This document shows, piece by piece, positions 1 through 10,176 of a stretch of 64,000 nucleotides of DNA. The DNA is from Thalassia testudinum. Lineage: Eukaryota > Streptophyta > Magnoliopsida > Alismatales > Hydrocharitaceae. Positions within the stretch are counted from its first letter, which is position 1. Each line of letters begins with the position of its first letter. The notes beneath the pieces are model-generated. The model was not told the origin of the DNA, did not search any database, and saw only the letters and a program-made list of their open reading frames with translations. A program made the translations under genes and the position numbers. Location: assembly GCA_037157565.1 (NCBI GenBank), contig JAZHRO010000046.1, positions 19,690,501 to 19,754,500 of the forward strand, written 5' to 3'.

Positions 1-235
1 CTGTTTGTTTGAAAGGGAAATTTACCCTCCCCTCTTTGTTCTTTTCCCAATATTCTTCCTACACATAAAGACATAAAATCATTACATATTAAGTTATAGA
101 ATGCTATAAAATAGATGTAAACTTAAATCATGATGCATGCAAACATTCTATAACTTAATGTAATTATTAACAAACCTAAAAGGTAAGATTAAAGTTACTT
201 AGGTGTAATATTAGTCCATTAAAATAGACTCATCA
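1..235 (-). repeat. 3' LTR of element A (first part of the LTR in element sense)
   Basis: This segment is near-identical to 9274-9507, with a few substitutions (for example tagact against gggct just before the terminal tcatca). On the minus strand the LTR opens with TGATGAG. The remainder of the LTR lies left of the window. Confidence 0.85.
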
Positions 236-273
236 AATACCCCCATGCCTCAGATTTGCTAGTCCCTAGCAAA
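236..273 (-). promoter_or_regulatory. Polypurine tract and upstream hairpin of element A
   Basis: On the minus strand the purine-rich tract GGCATGGGGGTATT abuts the LTR start, as expected for the plus-strand primer in reverse transcription. Just upstream, 255-273 is a perfect hairpin with an 8-bp stem (TTTGCTAG / CTAGCAAA) and a 3-nt loop. The same hairpin occurs at the same place in three other elements here (27577-27597, 30851-30869, 58993-59012). Confidence 0.7.
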
Positions 274-1994
274 AATGAAAAATAATATAAGTAATCGGAA
301 GATTTCTTCTTTTCTTATTTCAAAACGTTGGAGATCCAAACAAATGTGATGTGATAATAACCTAAGTAACGGATCCAAGTGAAAAAGCCAATTCGCATTG
401 GGAGTTCGTACTTCACCCTTGGTAAATATTTCTGTCAGGATAGGAAATTACTTCCCTCGGGGATAAAGTAGAAGATAATCTGGAATTTGACCCCGGCTTT
501 TGGCTTAGGTAGGAGATATCGAGTAGAATGGATTTGTATTTGGTGTCACACACTCCTCTGGTGCTACATGTAGTCTAGTACTATGGACTCTAGATTAATA
601 GACTATTAGACAAGTCAACTCTGAGAGAGGCTACACAAGTGTGCTCTCTTGATGTTCCTGGGCACTCTCTCTTTTCTTTCTTTCTGAGATCACAAATCTC
701 ACCAAATTTAGAAATTGTACTCACTATTTGGTGGACTCACATGGCATCCACACTTCAATTAAAGCCCTAATAACTCTACAACTAAGTTAGAGTCCCCAAC
801 CAGAATTCGGGCGATCAGAAATACCAAAAGGTAGGTATGGGTCATATTTGGTGGAACACGATAGGTATTCTGTTGCCTCAGAAATAATGTTACATTATAA
901 CTTGGACTTTTTTTTTATAACTATTTCTCCTTCTTCTTTTTCTTTTTTTTCTGTTTCTTCTTTTTCTTCTTTTCTTTTCTCCCCCCTTTTTTTTTATTTT
1001 TATCAATCGACACAGACTTTTATTTATGAGGCATTATTAGGGATGATGATAGTGAAGAGGATATTGTGTGGCTTATTTGGTGGAAATGCCTATTCTCTGC
1101 ACCTGGAAGGAATGGATAGGATAGGCGTATTACTGACCTTTGACACTATTACCCTCCTTTAGCCGAGGACTCTATGAAGGATGATCATAACCATCCACCA
1201 TAGTCATAGCTTTATTAAGACTCCATCTCTGTGTATCTGCCTTATTTGGTGACTCTCAGGAATTCACACAAAGTACGCACACAGGAACAGAGAGTGAAAA
1301 CTACGCCTAACTTTGAAGTATCATCATCTAATTATCCAAAACTTAAGAGTCCTTGTACTAGACTTACCGCACCGGTAATCTCTCTACTTTCTTTTCACAA
1401 ATATGAGGTGGATCTACTAGAAGATAGTATGCCTGACTCCCTATGAACTATCCAAGGGTTCAGTAGACTATAAATGTTTATTGGTTTTCCTCAAGGATCC
1501 ATTACCAAGTCTACATGCACGTGAAATAAATGTACTGGATTCTAAATTTAAGAAATAATTCAGGAAGAAAAACCTCCAATGACAAAGGTCTTTTGCTAGG
1601 GACTAACCCATTCAGCTCAAGAAAAGAGATTTTTTTTTTTTTATATGCTAACCTAAATGCATGAATACTTCCTAAAATACAAATGCACCCCTCATGCCTA
1701 AATCTTACAATGTCCTCATTGTAAAATTAAAACAGGAGGAGAAAGGAAAGACATCACCTGACAATGATGTTATTCAGACCGCTGGGTTGCCTCCCAACAA
1801 GAGCTGGATTTTCTGTCAGCAGCCAGACTTAGAAGGAACCTATAAGTTTGGTTCCAAACAGACAAGGTTAGGCCCTAAAAATATGCGTAATAGTGTGGGC
1901 CTAGAAAACAGTTAGCCACGGATGTTGGCGAGCTGATGATGCAACGTAATACCAAATGCTCGCCAGAAGATATGAAAGTGAAGAACCTCGTTGG
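274..1994 (-). other. Non-coding 3' internal region of element A
   Basis: No convincing ORF. The plus strand is T/C-rich and carries the decamer TATTTGGTGG or a close variant at 725, 845, 1074 and 1243. The flanking text resembles 31147-31728 in element G. At 1688-1722 lies the conserved minus-strand box ACAATGAGGACATTG followed by GGCATGAGGGG, which also follows pol in other elements here. There is no envelope-like gene. Confidence 0.6.
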
Positions 1995-3807
1995 CTACCT
2001 TGGGAGGTTTAGGAATAATAAACGGAATATGAAAAGGGACCTCTTGAAACGAATAAGTGGAGGATAACAAGGATCCTCCAGAGTAGAACGGGTTTTAAAA
2101 GATATACACATTATTAGTTCAAACCCTTGAATGGCGAGAGTAAAAGTACAAGCATCAATCCACACTCTCCATTCTACCCGAGGATGTACTGGCCTGATAT
2201 GTTCTGTAGAAACAATGTACATGAGCAGAGATCTAAGCCAAGGATCGGTTAGGGAGTATAAGGGTTGTTTATAGTGTTGGAAGGCAATGGTTAAGTCCAA
2301 TGAGGGCTTAGTCGGTGTTAGGTCTAATTCCAATAATGATTCAGATTGTGTATACTCCCTAATAGTTGCAGACAACAGGTTACCCTACTTAGCATTAATG
2401 ATCGGAGTCATATTTGAATCAAGGGTAGACTCCTAATTACAACTCTTTGATGGCAGGGTCAAAATGTCAGAATCATTATTATTCAGCTCATCCCCAGATT
2501 CGTTTGGTTCACTCAAATTTTTGTTGGGGTGTATATGTGATTCATTAATGAAGACAAGAGTTTGATCAGTATCCTTAATTATTCCTAAAGGAAGATCAGT
2601 TTTACTATTTTAGAGCAAGTCTATATCATTGAATTCGTCATTCTTCTCGGGGTATAAATCCTCAATTGACGTGTTTGGTTCCCGAGAGTCTCCCATAGAC
2701 TTCTCATTATTTTGTTTGTCCTCCTCTAATATCAACTCCTGCTTTGATGGAGGATGACTCTCAAAAGAAAGGAGGAATCTGGATTTCACCATATGGTTTA
2801 TATCCTTTGGAGGTAAATCCTCAAATGATAAATAATTCCCCTATGATTCACTCTAGATTTTCAATCCAGGTTCCTCTATTGGGGCATCCTCGTTTTTTGA
2901 ATTAGACTCTTCATATCCTTGAGACCAAATTGATCTAATTCATCCTCCATTCCGTTAGGGTTACCTTCATTGGGTGCATTTAAATCCTTAGGATATTGAA
3001 TGGTAGGTGTTGATTCCCTAAGTGGAGGGTCAGGAGTAGGCTCACTAAGGGTAGAATGGGATTCCACCAAATAATCAATAGAGGAAGTGATAGGAACAAT
3101 ACAACCTTGACCCGGGTTGGTAGGGTAAGGAGAATAGTATCTTTGGGGTCAAGGTCCTCAAGAGGTACCATCTTCCCTTGCTTTTGACTCCAATAAAGCT
3201 CGGGTGGATAATCACTATGATCATTATCCTCTAGTGGCCGTATCTCATTGGGAGAGTCTAAGTGATAGCTACATAAAATTGGATCCTTATTGTCAATGGG
3301 TTCCTCAAAATTATTTTTATGATCATGATAGTATGGGTAGGGATCAAGATTATTGGGAAGCGTGTAACTAAGTTGTCTTATTTCTTCATTTAACTGTTGA
3401 CTATTCCTCAACATCTCTCCCATTGATTCCATCATTTCCTTTTGCTGTTTTTGCATTTCTATCATAAAAGAGGAGAGACTACTATTATCAGGTTGGGGAG
3501 GATAGTCAATTTCAGGCTCTGGTTGCCTAGGGGTATCGGTCCAACCTCGATACGGAAAATCATGAAGGGTGGGAGGGTTGGGTGCTTGCATGGAAGTAGG
3601 GATTTCAGGGTTGGAAAATCCCGCTCCTAGGCTCTGCTCAAAAGTGGGAGTTATCAAGCCAGTACTCCCAGGATAAGAATAAGAATGATCCTATGAATTA
3701 TCAATGTACCCATCAAAGGATGGATACGCTCGAGGCATGGGATCCTGATTAAAAGATGGGAAGTATTGACTCTGATAATCTAACTGATAGGAGTAAGGGT
3801 GATCCAT
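1995..3807 (-). pseudogene. Broken ORF of unknown function in element A
   Basis: I do not recognise this protein. The frame opens with an ATG at 3807 (MDHPYSYQLD...), is rich in Tyr, Pro, Ser and Asp, and has a stop near 3694. The stretch 3657-2980 then reads open and contains a Gln/Met/Glu-rich segment (FMIEMQKQQKEMMESMGEML) that could form a coiled coil. Near 3105-3130 the meaningful frame shifts, and acidic text continues in pieces at 3070-2876, 2792-2610 and 2375-1995. The position (after the leader, before the 3' non-coding region) and the acidic, repeat-poor composition recall the unknown ORF at 44191-45893. A gag-like or accessory role is possible, but no motif shows it. Confidence 0.5.
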
Positions 3808-5013
3808 TTCTTTAAGAAAAACAATTTTAACTCTCTTAGGATTTAGAAGAATTCATAATACAAGTAGAAACTTTCTAGAGAGTTCTACTGTCAAAGCAAA
3901 TGCAAATTCAATGGGATCTATTTTAAGTAGATTGTAGGTCTTAGAATTATATGTTTAGTTGGTGGCCAAACAAGTTTTGCAAAAAATTATGCTTCCTAGG
4001 CCAACCTTCGCTGGTGCCTATAACCTACTTGCAAGGGATGGAAGTCTCGAATTGAGCCCACACACGAGGAACCGAAGTACCTTGGTGGATAGGCTTGTAG
4101 ATTTCCAACTAACTTCCCTTATGGTGCAAAAGAGAAGAGGTAGAAATTTATCTAGTGACCTTATGTGTGAGGTGCACAGTGTCTCAAGTGTGCAAACATA
4201 CAATCGTGTTTTGATTTTTGAAATTTCCCAAACAGGATCCTTTTGCACACAATTTTCAGTCACAGATTTTAAAGTCCAACCTCTTAGCAGTCCCAATTTT
4301 TAAAGTGACCACTGAAATAATTTGATTCAAGCACTTTAGTGGTCTTAGATTTAGGTTCAATGCATATGCATGACAGGTAATTGATGCTCAAGAGAAGATG
4401 TACCTTACTCCAGCTTTGTTCATGCGATGTATGCAATGCAGAAAAAATAAACTAGATGCTGCTCATTCAGTCCTAGATGGTCGTCCTATAGATATGTAGC
4501 TTCTAGCAGGCAGTTCGATTTTTTTTTTTAATAAAAATAATAAACAAACAGACCTAATCTACTAACTAACCGAAATGCAGTTCAAACAATACAAATAATC
4601 CTATAATCTAAATAAATGGGAACATGCTCCCAAAAATATGCTCTTGCATACAAGAGCGATAAGAAATAAAGAGGCACTGGGAACACGTTCCCAAAAATAC
4701 CTGACAAGGGTCCAAAAGACAGAAATTAAATTCTAATGTCTATCTAAACTAAATCTAACTAAGATCTACTGACTAAATCAGAAATAGGCTTCTCCATAAG
4801 CCTATGCGTGTGGGATCAAGATCCATGTGTTCCTGTTGCTGGCCTCCAGGTGCCGTCAAGGTCCACCAAAAAGATCATCTCCGCCGTGCGCGCCCGTCGC
4901 GTTCGGTGCATGTTTTTGCACAGAAGAAAATCCACAGTTAGTAATTCAGAAAAGCTTTCAAAATAGCATAAAAATAACATAAAATTCTTGAAAAAATGAA
5001 TAGACGTGTTTCC
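3808..5013 (-). other. Leader of element A between primer site and ORF
   Basis: About 1.2 kb with no supported coding potential; short ORFs on both strands overlap one another. The stretch 4380-4760 resembles leader sequence at 17530-17820 and 19990-20290 (blocks with gaacA...CCCAAAAAT and a T or A run), so it is homologous leader of this group of elements. Confidence 0.5.
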
Positions 5014-5031
5014 TCCCCGGCAACGGCGCCA
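5014..5031 (-). other. Primer-binding site, tRNA-Asp type (element A)
   Basis: The minus strand reads TGGCGCCGTTGCCGGGGA, a perfect 18-nt complement to the 3' end of plant tRNA-Asp as I know it. It is separated from the LTR end (TTTCA) by 2 nt. It fixes the orientation of element A. Confidence 0.9.
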
Positions 5032-6054
5032 TTTGAAAGAGCGATCTTCATTTTCATTGAAAACTTTAACATAAAATGATGTGTCGTTGTATTTAATCGC
5101 GTGGTAGAAAATCGCTTTTCAAAATATTTTAATTTTCAGAATCTAACCATGAATAGTTAGGTCGTGTAACGACCCGATTCCCGAGTCCCTACGAGACACG
5201 AGAACCGGACCGACTCGACTAATCCCAAGACCCAGTCGTCCAACGAGGAAGTAACCAAAAGACAGTAAAATAAACCACATTCAGTATGAATATAACTAAC
5301 AGTAAGAAAGTACAGCAGTAAGGAAAGAAACTACTACAGTAGGTACCACCACAACAGTAAAGCAACATTTATCATATAACAAAAACTGCAGGTAAAGAAG
5401 GTACAGCGGAAACAAAACTACTCACTAGAACAGAAACAAAAAGAAGGTACAAAGCTGTGGTAACTCTACTGGACCCTACTCGGCCCAGCGTCCTCTGCAG
5501 CCGCCGACCCTGGCTGCTCAACACCTGGTCCTGAAAAAGGTAACGAGTGTAACACGTCAGCAAAACGCTGAGTAGAGTGGCAAACTAACTAAAGGCAACA
5601 GTAGAGTGTACAGTAGCTGTTATGTTCTATTACTTCCTTTATTTACATCTTTCAATTTTTCTCACTATTTCATTTACTTCTCAGATCCTTTACTTGATCT
5701 CGAATGTCCTCGTGGGACGACCTTGATTGCAGTCTTTTCCAACAGTAGAAGTAGCACATGGTGCTCTCCTGGCCGGGAGAGTCCCCCGTGGTGATCCTAC
5801 CCTCAGTCAACCACCCCAAGGTCACTGACAGACGTAACGGTGACTACGGCACGCGCGATAAACGCACAGGTAGCTAGCCCGTACTGGCACGCGGTCAGTC
5901 GTTTCCGTTAACGGGTGCGCCCAAAGCACAGCACGGAACCAGGGCAGAGCCCTCTCAGTAACAGGGGTCCAACCCCTCCACAGTAACCAAACCGGGGCCT
6001 TGCCCCTCCACAATCCGCGCACCCTCGCCTGACTACCCTGGTTTGCCCTAGTGG

Positions 6055-6250
6055 GCCTAACAAGTCGGTGAAGGAGGCTAGCAGAACCCCGGGGCCCGTG
6101 GGGTAGCTAGTACTCTCCTAACACTACTAGCTCTCCTCGGTACTACGTACACGAGGGCCAACAAGTCGGTACAGAGCGGCCAAGCCTAACCCCGGGTCCC
6201 TGGGGCGGCTGGCCCCACTCTGCACTAAAACAGGTACAGGTACTTCCCTT
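6055..6250 (+). repeat. Two-copy tandem duplication in the solo LTR
   Basis: Two units of roughly 110 bp share AACAAGTCGGT, a CCCCGGG...GGGGC segment and a GGTACT(A/G)CGTAC block (6059-6160 and 6169-6262). The relative at 22960-23030 has only one such unit, so the duplication is specific to this copy or its lineage. Confidence 0.55.
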
Positions 6251-6525
6251 GGTACTGCGTACCCAAGAGACAGTACAAACTACATCTCAGTTCCATTCCT
6301 TTTCTTTCCAGGAGTTCCACTCCTAATTCCCCGTAGGGTTCCAGCCCTTTATCTCAGAACATCATATGTTTCACTTTCCAGATTCACGTTCTCAATTTCC
6401 ATGATCTCAAACATGTTTCTTTGTTCATAACAGGCAGCTGTTAATTAATTTCACAGGCAGCTTATATATTCCTTTCCATTTTTCCAAGACTGCAGTAATA
6501 TACATTCCACTAGTTTTTTTTTTTC

Positions 6526-6665
6526 CATCCTAGGATTCATGCCATATCCTAGGATCTATCATACAATCTAGTTTTCCGGCCCTAGGATTCATGCAACACC
6601 TAGGAGCTATCATTCCATATATTTCTCGTTCCTAGGATTCATGCAATGCCCTAGGTTCTAGTTAT
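6526..6665 (+). repeat. Short tandem repeat around CCTAGGATTCATGC
   Basis: Three units of about 50-60 bp each contain CCTAGGATTCATGC followed about 10 nt later by a second CCTAGG or CTAGG and then a CTAT segment. CCTAGG is itself palindromic. It lies within the solo LTR; function unknown. Confidence 0.6.
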
Positions 6666-6949
6666 GGTTCCATACTTTAACAGATTTTATTAATACTTAA
6701 AACCACTCTACCAGGTACAACGGGAGTAATGGGGGCGTGGTCGGGAATCCCGCGCGCCTCCGCGACTCTCAAGACTGCAACCGAACGAGGTCCTATCACA
6801 AGGATCAAACACAAGGAGTGTCTCAAAACAGTGTATAGCTACTGTAGGCGGGTAGAGGAATAAATTCTGAAACGAACGCAACTCGAATCGCGGAAAACGG
6901 AGCCCAAACGGGCCCTAAACGGGTCGAGAAAGACAATACTGTGCAAAAT

Positions 6950-7850
6950 CAGACGTATGGAACTCCTTCCAGACGTCTTAAATGGTGGATCAGAGAATTA
7001 CCTGTTCGGCTTGGTTCCCCGGACGTCCAGAAGTCTGTGGGGACGTCTGTCTAGATCCCAGACGTCCGATGGTCACTACGGACGTCTGGAGGTCACTCCC
7101 GCCGTCTGGTACAACTTCCAGACGTCTGATTCGCAAAGGATGACGAGTCAGAACACCTGCGCACAGCCAACCTCCCTCCCTCAGTACGGTCAGTCGACAA
7201 AAGAAGAAGAAAGCGGAAACTCACCTTTCAGACGTCTGTATGATCTCACAGACGTCGACCTTGCCGTCTGGATATCAGTCCAGACGTCTGATTCTGGAAA
7301 TTTTTCCAGAATCAGAACCTTGCTCGGCCTCCGCTCGCGACGCCGCCCGCGTCGCACCTCGCGCGTCCGCTGCTCCGCCCACAGCAGGTCCCTCTCCACG
7401 ACGCTCTGCGCCCCCTGCGCCCTCTGCCGGCCGGCCAAGCCGCTCCCGGCGAGCTCGCCCTCACGGCAGAGCCCCGCCCTCGCACACCGCAACTCCTCCG
7501 CGCCTACTGCGGCTGCCGTTGCCGCTGCGCCCTCGCGTCCTCTCGCTCTCGCGCACAGGCAGGAGAGAAGGAGGAAGATGGTGGAGACGGGAGGGGAGGC
7601 ACGCCCCCCCCCTTTTAACGCCGCGCGGAGAGGAGAGAGAGACGGTCGCAGTCGCCTGCAGCCGCAGAGGAAGATGCAGGATCGCAGGTCTGCGCGTACA
7701 GGCGCGCAGACGAATATCCCGTGCGAGCATAACTGTTCGCCAGACGTCTGTAAACTATACCGGACGTCTTGTCAGACGTCTGGATGTGATCCCAGACGTC
7801 TTTACAGACGTCTGGGCCACCTCCCAGACGTCTTAAAAGACGTCTGGGGC
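6950..7850. repeat. Cluster of GACGTC palindromes
   Basis: About sixteen GACGTC hexamers, most as CAGACGTCTG or AGACGTCT, are scattered in two groups (6965-7290 and 7740-7845), often 20-40 bp apart with unrelated sequence between them. A GC-rich stretch (7320-7700) separates the groups. GACGTC is the known C-box core bound by plant bZIP factors, so an enhancer-like role is conceivable. The long ORF across this region is a by-product of composition. Confidence 0.7.
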
Positions 7851-9507
7851 ACGCGCTCGTTACAGGTCGTCTCCACAAGGAGGAATAAGCCTATTGAATA
7901 AGTGAATAGTGCCTTGTTTATTCAGGAAACTCAGTGGTTCTGCATGCTAATTCGTATCATTCCTTTTCAAAATAAGTCATCATTCTAAGTAATTGATAAA
8001 AGAATTAGGTGTTTAAATGCAAAATCACCACAACCTAATATTCTATTAAGTAATAATCTTGGCAATGGTAAACAATGTAAATACTAATTTCCAATAAATC
8101 ATTCCTTATTTGTGATAATCAATGTGGCATGCTCTTATCTAATTCATGAGATACTCATCTAGAAGCAATTTATCAAGAATAGAGGGGTATGCATGCAAAT
8201 TCACCATAATATATTAATATGGTAAATTAATGAATAGGACACCCACAATGGCATATGTTGTAATTTTTAATACCACTCAAAACAGAGCATTTGCTCTCTC
8301 TCTTGCTTGCATACGGGAAGGAGAGTCGGTGGGGCTGTTAACACGCGAGGGCGGTTGGCGAAGATGAGGCCGCGGCGTCGACGGAGATGGCCGAAGGTGG
8401 CCGGCCGATGGAGGAGGAGCTCGCCGGTGACGGCCTGTTGCGACATGATTGTGGACCACGGTTGGCACGGTTGAGGACTTGGTCATGTTCGTAGAGTCGA
8501 GGGGAGGTTGGTGGCATGGTTGGTGAGGAGAATCGTGACCTATGATGATGGCTGTGTGGAGTAGAGGCCTGCGTAGGTGCTGGAGAAAGGCAAGCGCCTG
8601 CGGGAGTGGGTTTGCCTGCGGGCTTGAAGGCGCTGGCAGGGTTGAAGGTGTGAGGGTGGTTTGCAGAGGGCGCGCACGGGTGGTGAGCACCTGCAGCGCC
8701 TGCTGGTGGGAGCACGGGTGGCGAGGGCACGCTGCGGTGGGTGCTGTGCGGGTGTGGCTTGGCTGGTGGGATGCGGGTCTGGCAGGTGCAGGGGGAAGCA
8801 CCTGTGGGGGTGTGGGCGCCTGCAGGGGTGCGGGCAGGTGCGCGAGGGCAGGCTAGGGTGGTGTGAGCGCCGGAAGGGGGAAGCGCTTGTGGGCGCGGGT
8901 AGGGCGGAGCGGGCGCCTGGAGGGCGCTGGTGGCAAGGGTGTGAGCGCCTGCAGGCGTTGGGCCTGGGTGCAGGCTGGAAGGTGATGGCGATGGAAGGGG
9001 GGTGAGGTGTGCCTAAAGCGGCTGCTGGTGGAAGGGTGACGCTTGCAGTAGAGGCTGTGGCTGGAGGTGGGTGCACAATGCAAGCCTTCAAACGCAGTGG
9101 ATATCCCCTCAAGGGCGAGGAAGAAGATCCCTCCATCCAACTTTTCCCAACCTCTTTATCTCCTCTCCCTACATGTATGAGTTAAGGGATTTTCCAAATC
9201 CCTTTGCTATTTTTGGCCGACGGCTGTTGAGGGAAGAGTTGCGGCTGGCCGGAGGATGGGAAAAAGATGGCATCGTTTGTTTGAAAGGGAAATTTACCCT
9301 CCCCTCTTTGTTCTTTTCCCAATATTCTTCCTGCACATAAAAACATAAAATCATTACATATTAAGTTATAGAATGCTATAAAATAGATGTAAACTTAAAT
9401 CATGATGCATGCAAACATTCTATAACTTAATGTAATTATTAACAAACCTAAAAGGTAAGATTAAAGTTACTTAGGCGTAATATTAGTCCATTAAAATGGG
9501 CTCATCA

Positions 9508-10176
9508 CAGCCGCTCGCACAAGCTCAAACACGCACCTCGCCTTCTCACGAGCGCGTTCACCCACTGCGCTACAGCGGTGCTTGTGTCGCGGAGATGAAT
9601 TCAGGTGCACGCATCCACAATCATTGGATGCGCATCCAACGGCGGAGAAGCGACGAAGAAGAGAGGGTGCGGCGAGTGCAGCGGCCGATTGGGCGGTTGA
9701 GATGGCACCACGTGGCGCCATCTTGGCTGTCCTTCTTCTGGATGATGTAGATGGTGCCACGGTTGTCGGATTGAGTCGATTTTGGCGCCGTTAGGCTATG
9801 ATCGTCGATCCGAATCCATTCGTGCAGTCGGATTTGTCGTTTGAAGTGTGGATTCACATCATCTTGGCCCTTGATCTTCTAGGGTTCCCCGGTCTCTATC
9901 TGATGCTACAGATATCTAATTAGGGCGATCTTGGAGTCGTTGGAATCCAATCGTCGCCCTGATCACATCTGTACGGTTGGATCTTCGATCCGAGGCCCCG
10001 ATAAAAAGTCTGCCCTATCCCTAAACAATATAGGAGACAATTAACCTCCATTTTATTCAAACTAATCTAAATGCAAGATGATGTATGTTATGCAATATTT
10101 ATAGTATGCAATACAATCCTATGCTTAAGAACATGCATAAATAGACATATTAAGTAGTGTAAACATGTTTACATCA
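9508..10176 (-). repeat. Family C LTR fragment
   Basis: Homologous to 41900-42518, 26900-27560 and 30360-30833. Shared blocks include CCACGTGGCGCCA, GGTCGGATTGAGTC (or a close variant), a GATC-rich segment and a terminal TTTACATCA. Its left part is missing at 9507, where element A begins. The right end at 10176 abuts broken reverse transcriptase sequence, with CCCTG (10177-10181) as the expected duplication. Confidence 0.75.

Larger units (their letters stand above)
5165..7864. mobile_element. Complete solo LTR, family T (2700 bp)
   Basis: It starts TGTAACGA and ends TCGTTACA, a perfect 8-bp terminal inverted repeat with TG...CA ends, and is flanked by the 5-bp duplication GGTCG (5160-5164 and 7865-7869). 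Removing it restores the LTR text seen in relatives (GGTCGT then CTCCACAAGGAGG). No primer site or internal region is present, so it is best read as a solo LTR left by LTR-LTR recombination. A small non-autonomous element is the alternative. A diverged partial relative lies at 22456-23370. Orientation is not certain. Confidence 0.85.
1..9507 (-). mobile_element. Non-autonomous Athila-like LTR element A (left LTR cut by window edge)
   Basis: The first 235 bases match 9274-9507 almost base for base, so these are the two LTRs of one element. A perfect 18-nt tRNA-Asp primer-binding site on the minus strand (5014-5031) next to the right LTR sets the orientation. The internal part is only about 4.8 kb. 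I see no protease, reverse transcriptase or integrase motif in it, only a broken ORF of unknown function and long non-coding stretches. It would therefore depend on enzymes supplied in trans. A solo LTR of another family sits inside the right LTR, so A is older than that insertion. A appears to have landed in a family C LTR, whose remainder begins at 9508. The left target duplication is outside the window. Confidence 0.85.
5034..9507 (-). repeat. 5' LTR of element A, split by a solo LTR
   Basis: The LTR runs from TGAAAGAGCG to ...CTCATCA on the plus strand, so it has TG...CA ends. Removing the 2700-bp insertion and one duplicated GGTCG leaves about 1769 bp, close to the LTRs at 18059-19812 (1754 bp) and 20610-22455 (1846 bp), with which it shares the U5 end and a GC-rich core (8280-9140). 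Overlapping ORFs on all strands in the GC-rich core are composition artefacts. The segment 7870-8280 is AT-rich U5/R sequence. Confidence 0.85.

Noticed and set aside
7190..9140. Many long overlapping ORFs on both strands
   Set aside because: They lie in GC-rich LTR sequence or the solo LTR, overlap in several frames, have compositional bias (Ala, Arg, Pro, His) and match no family.
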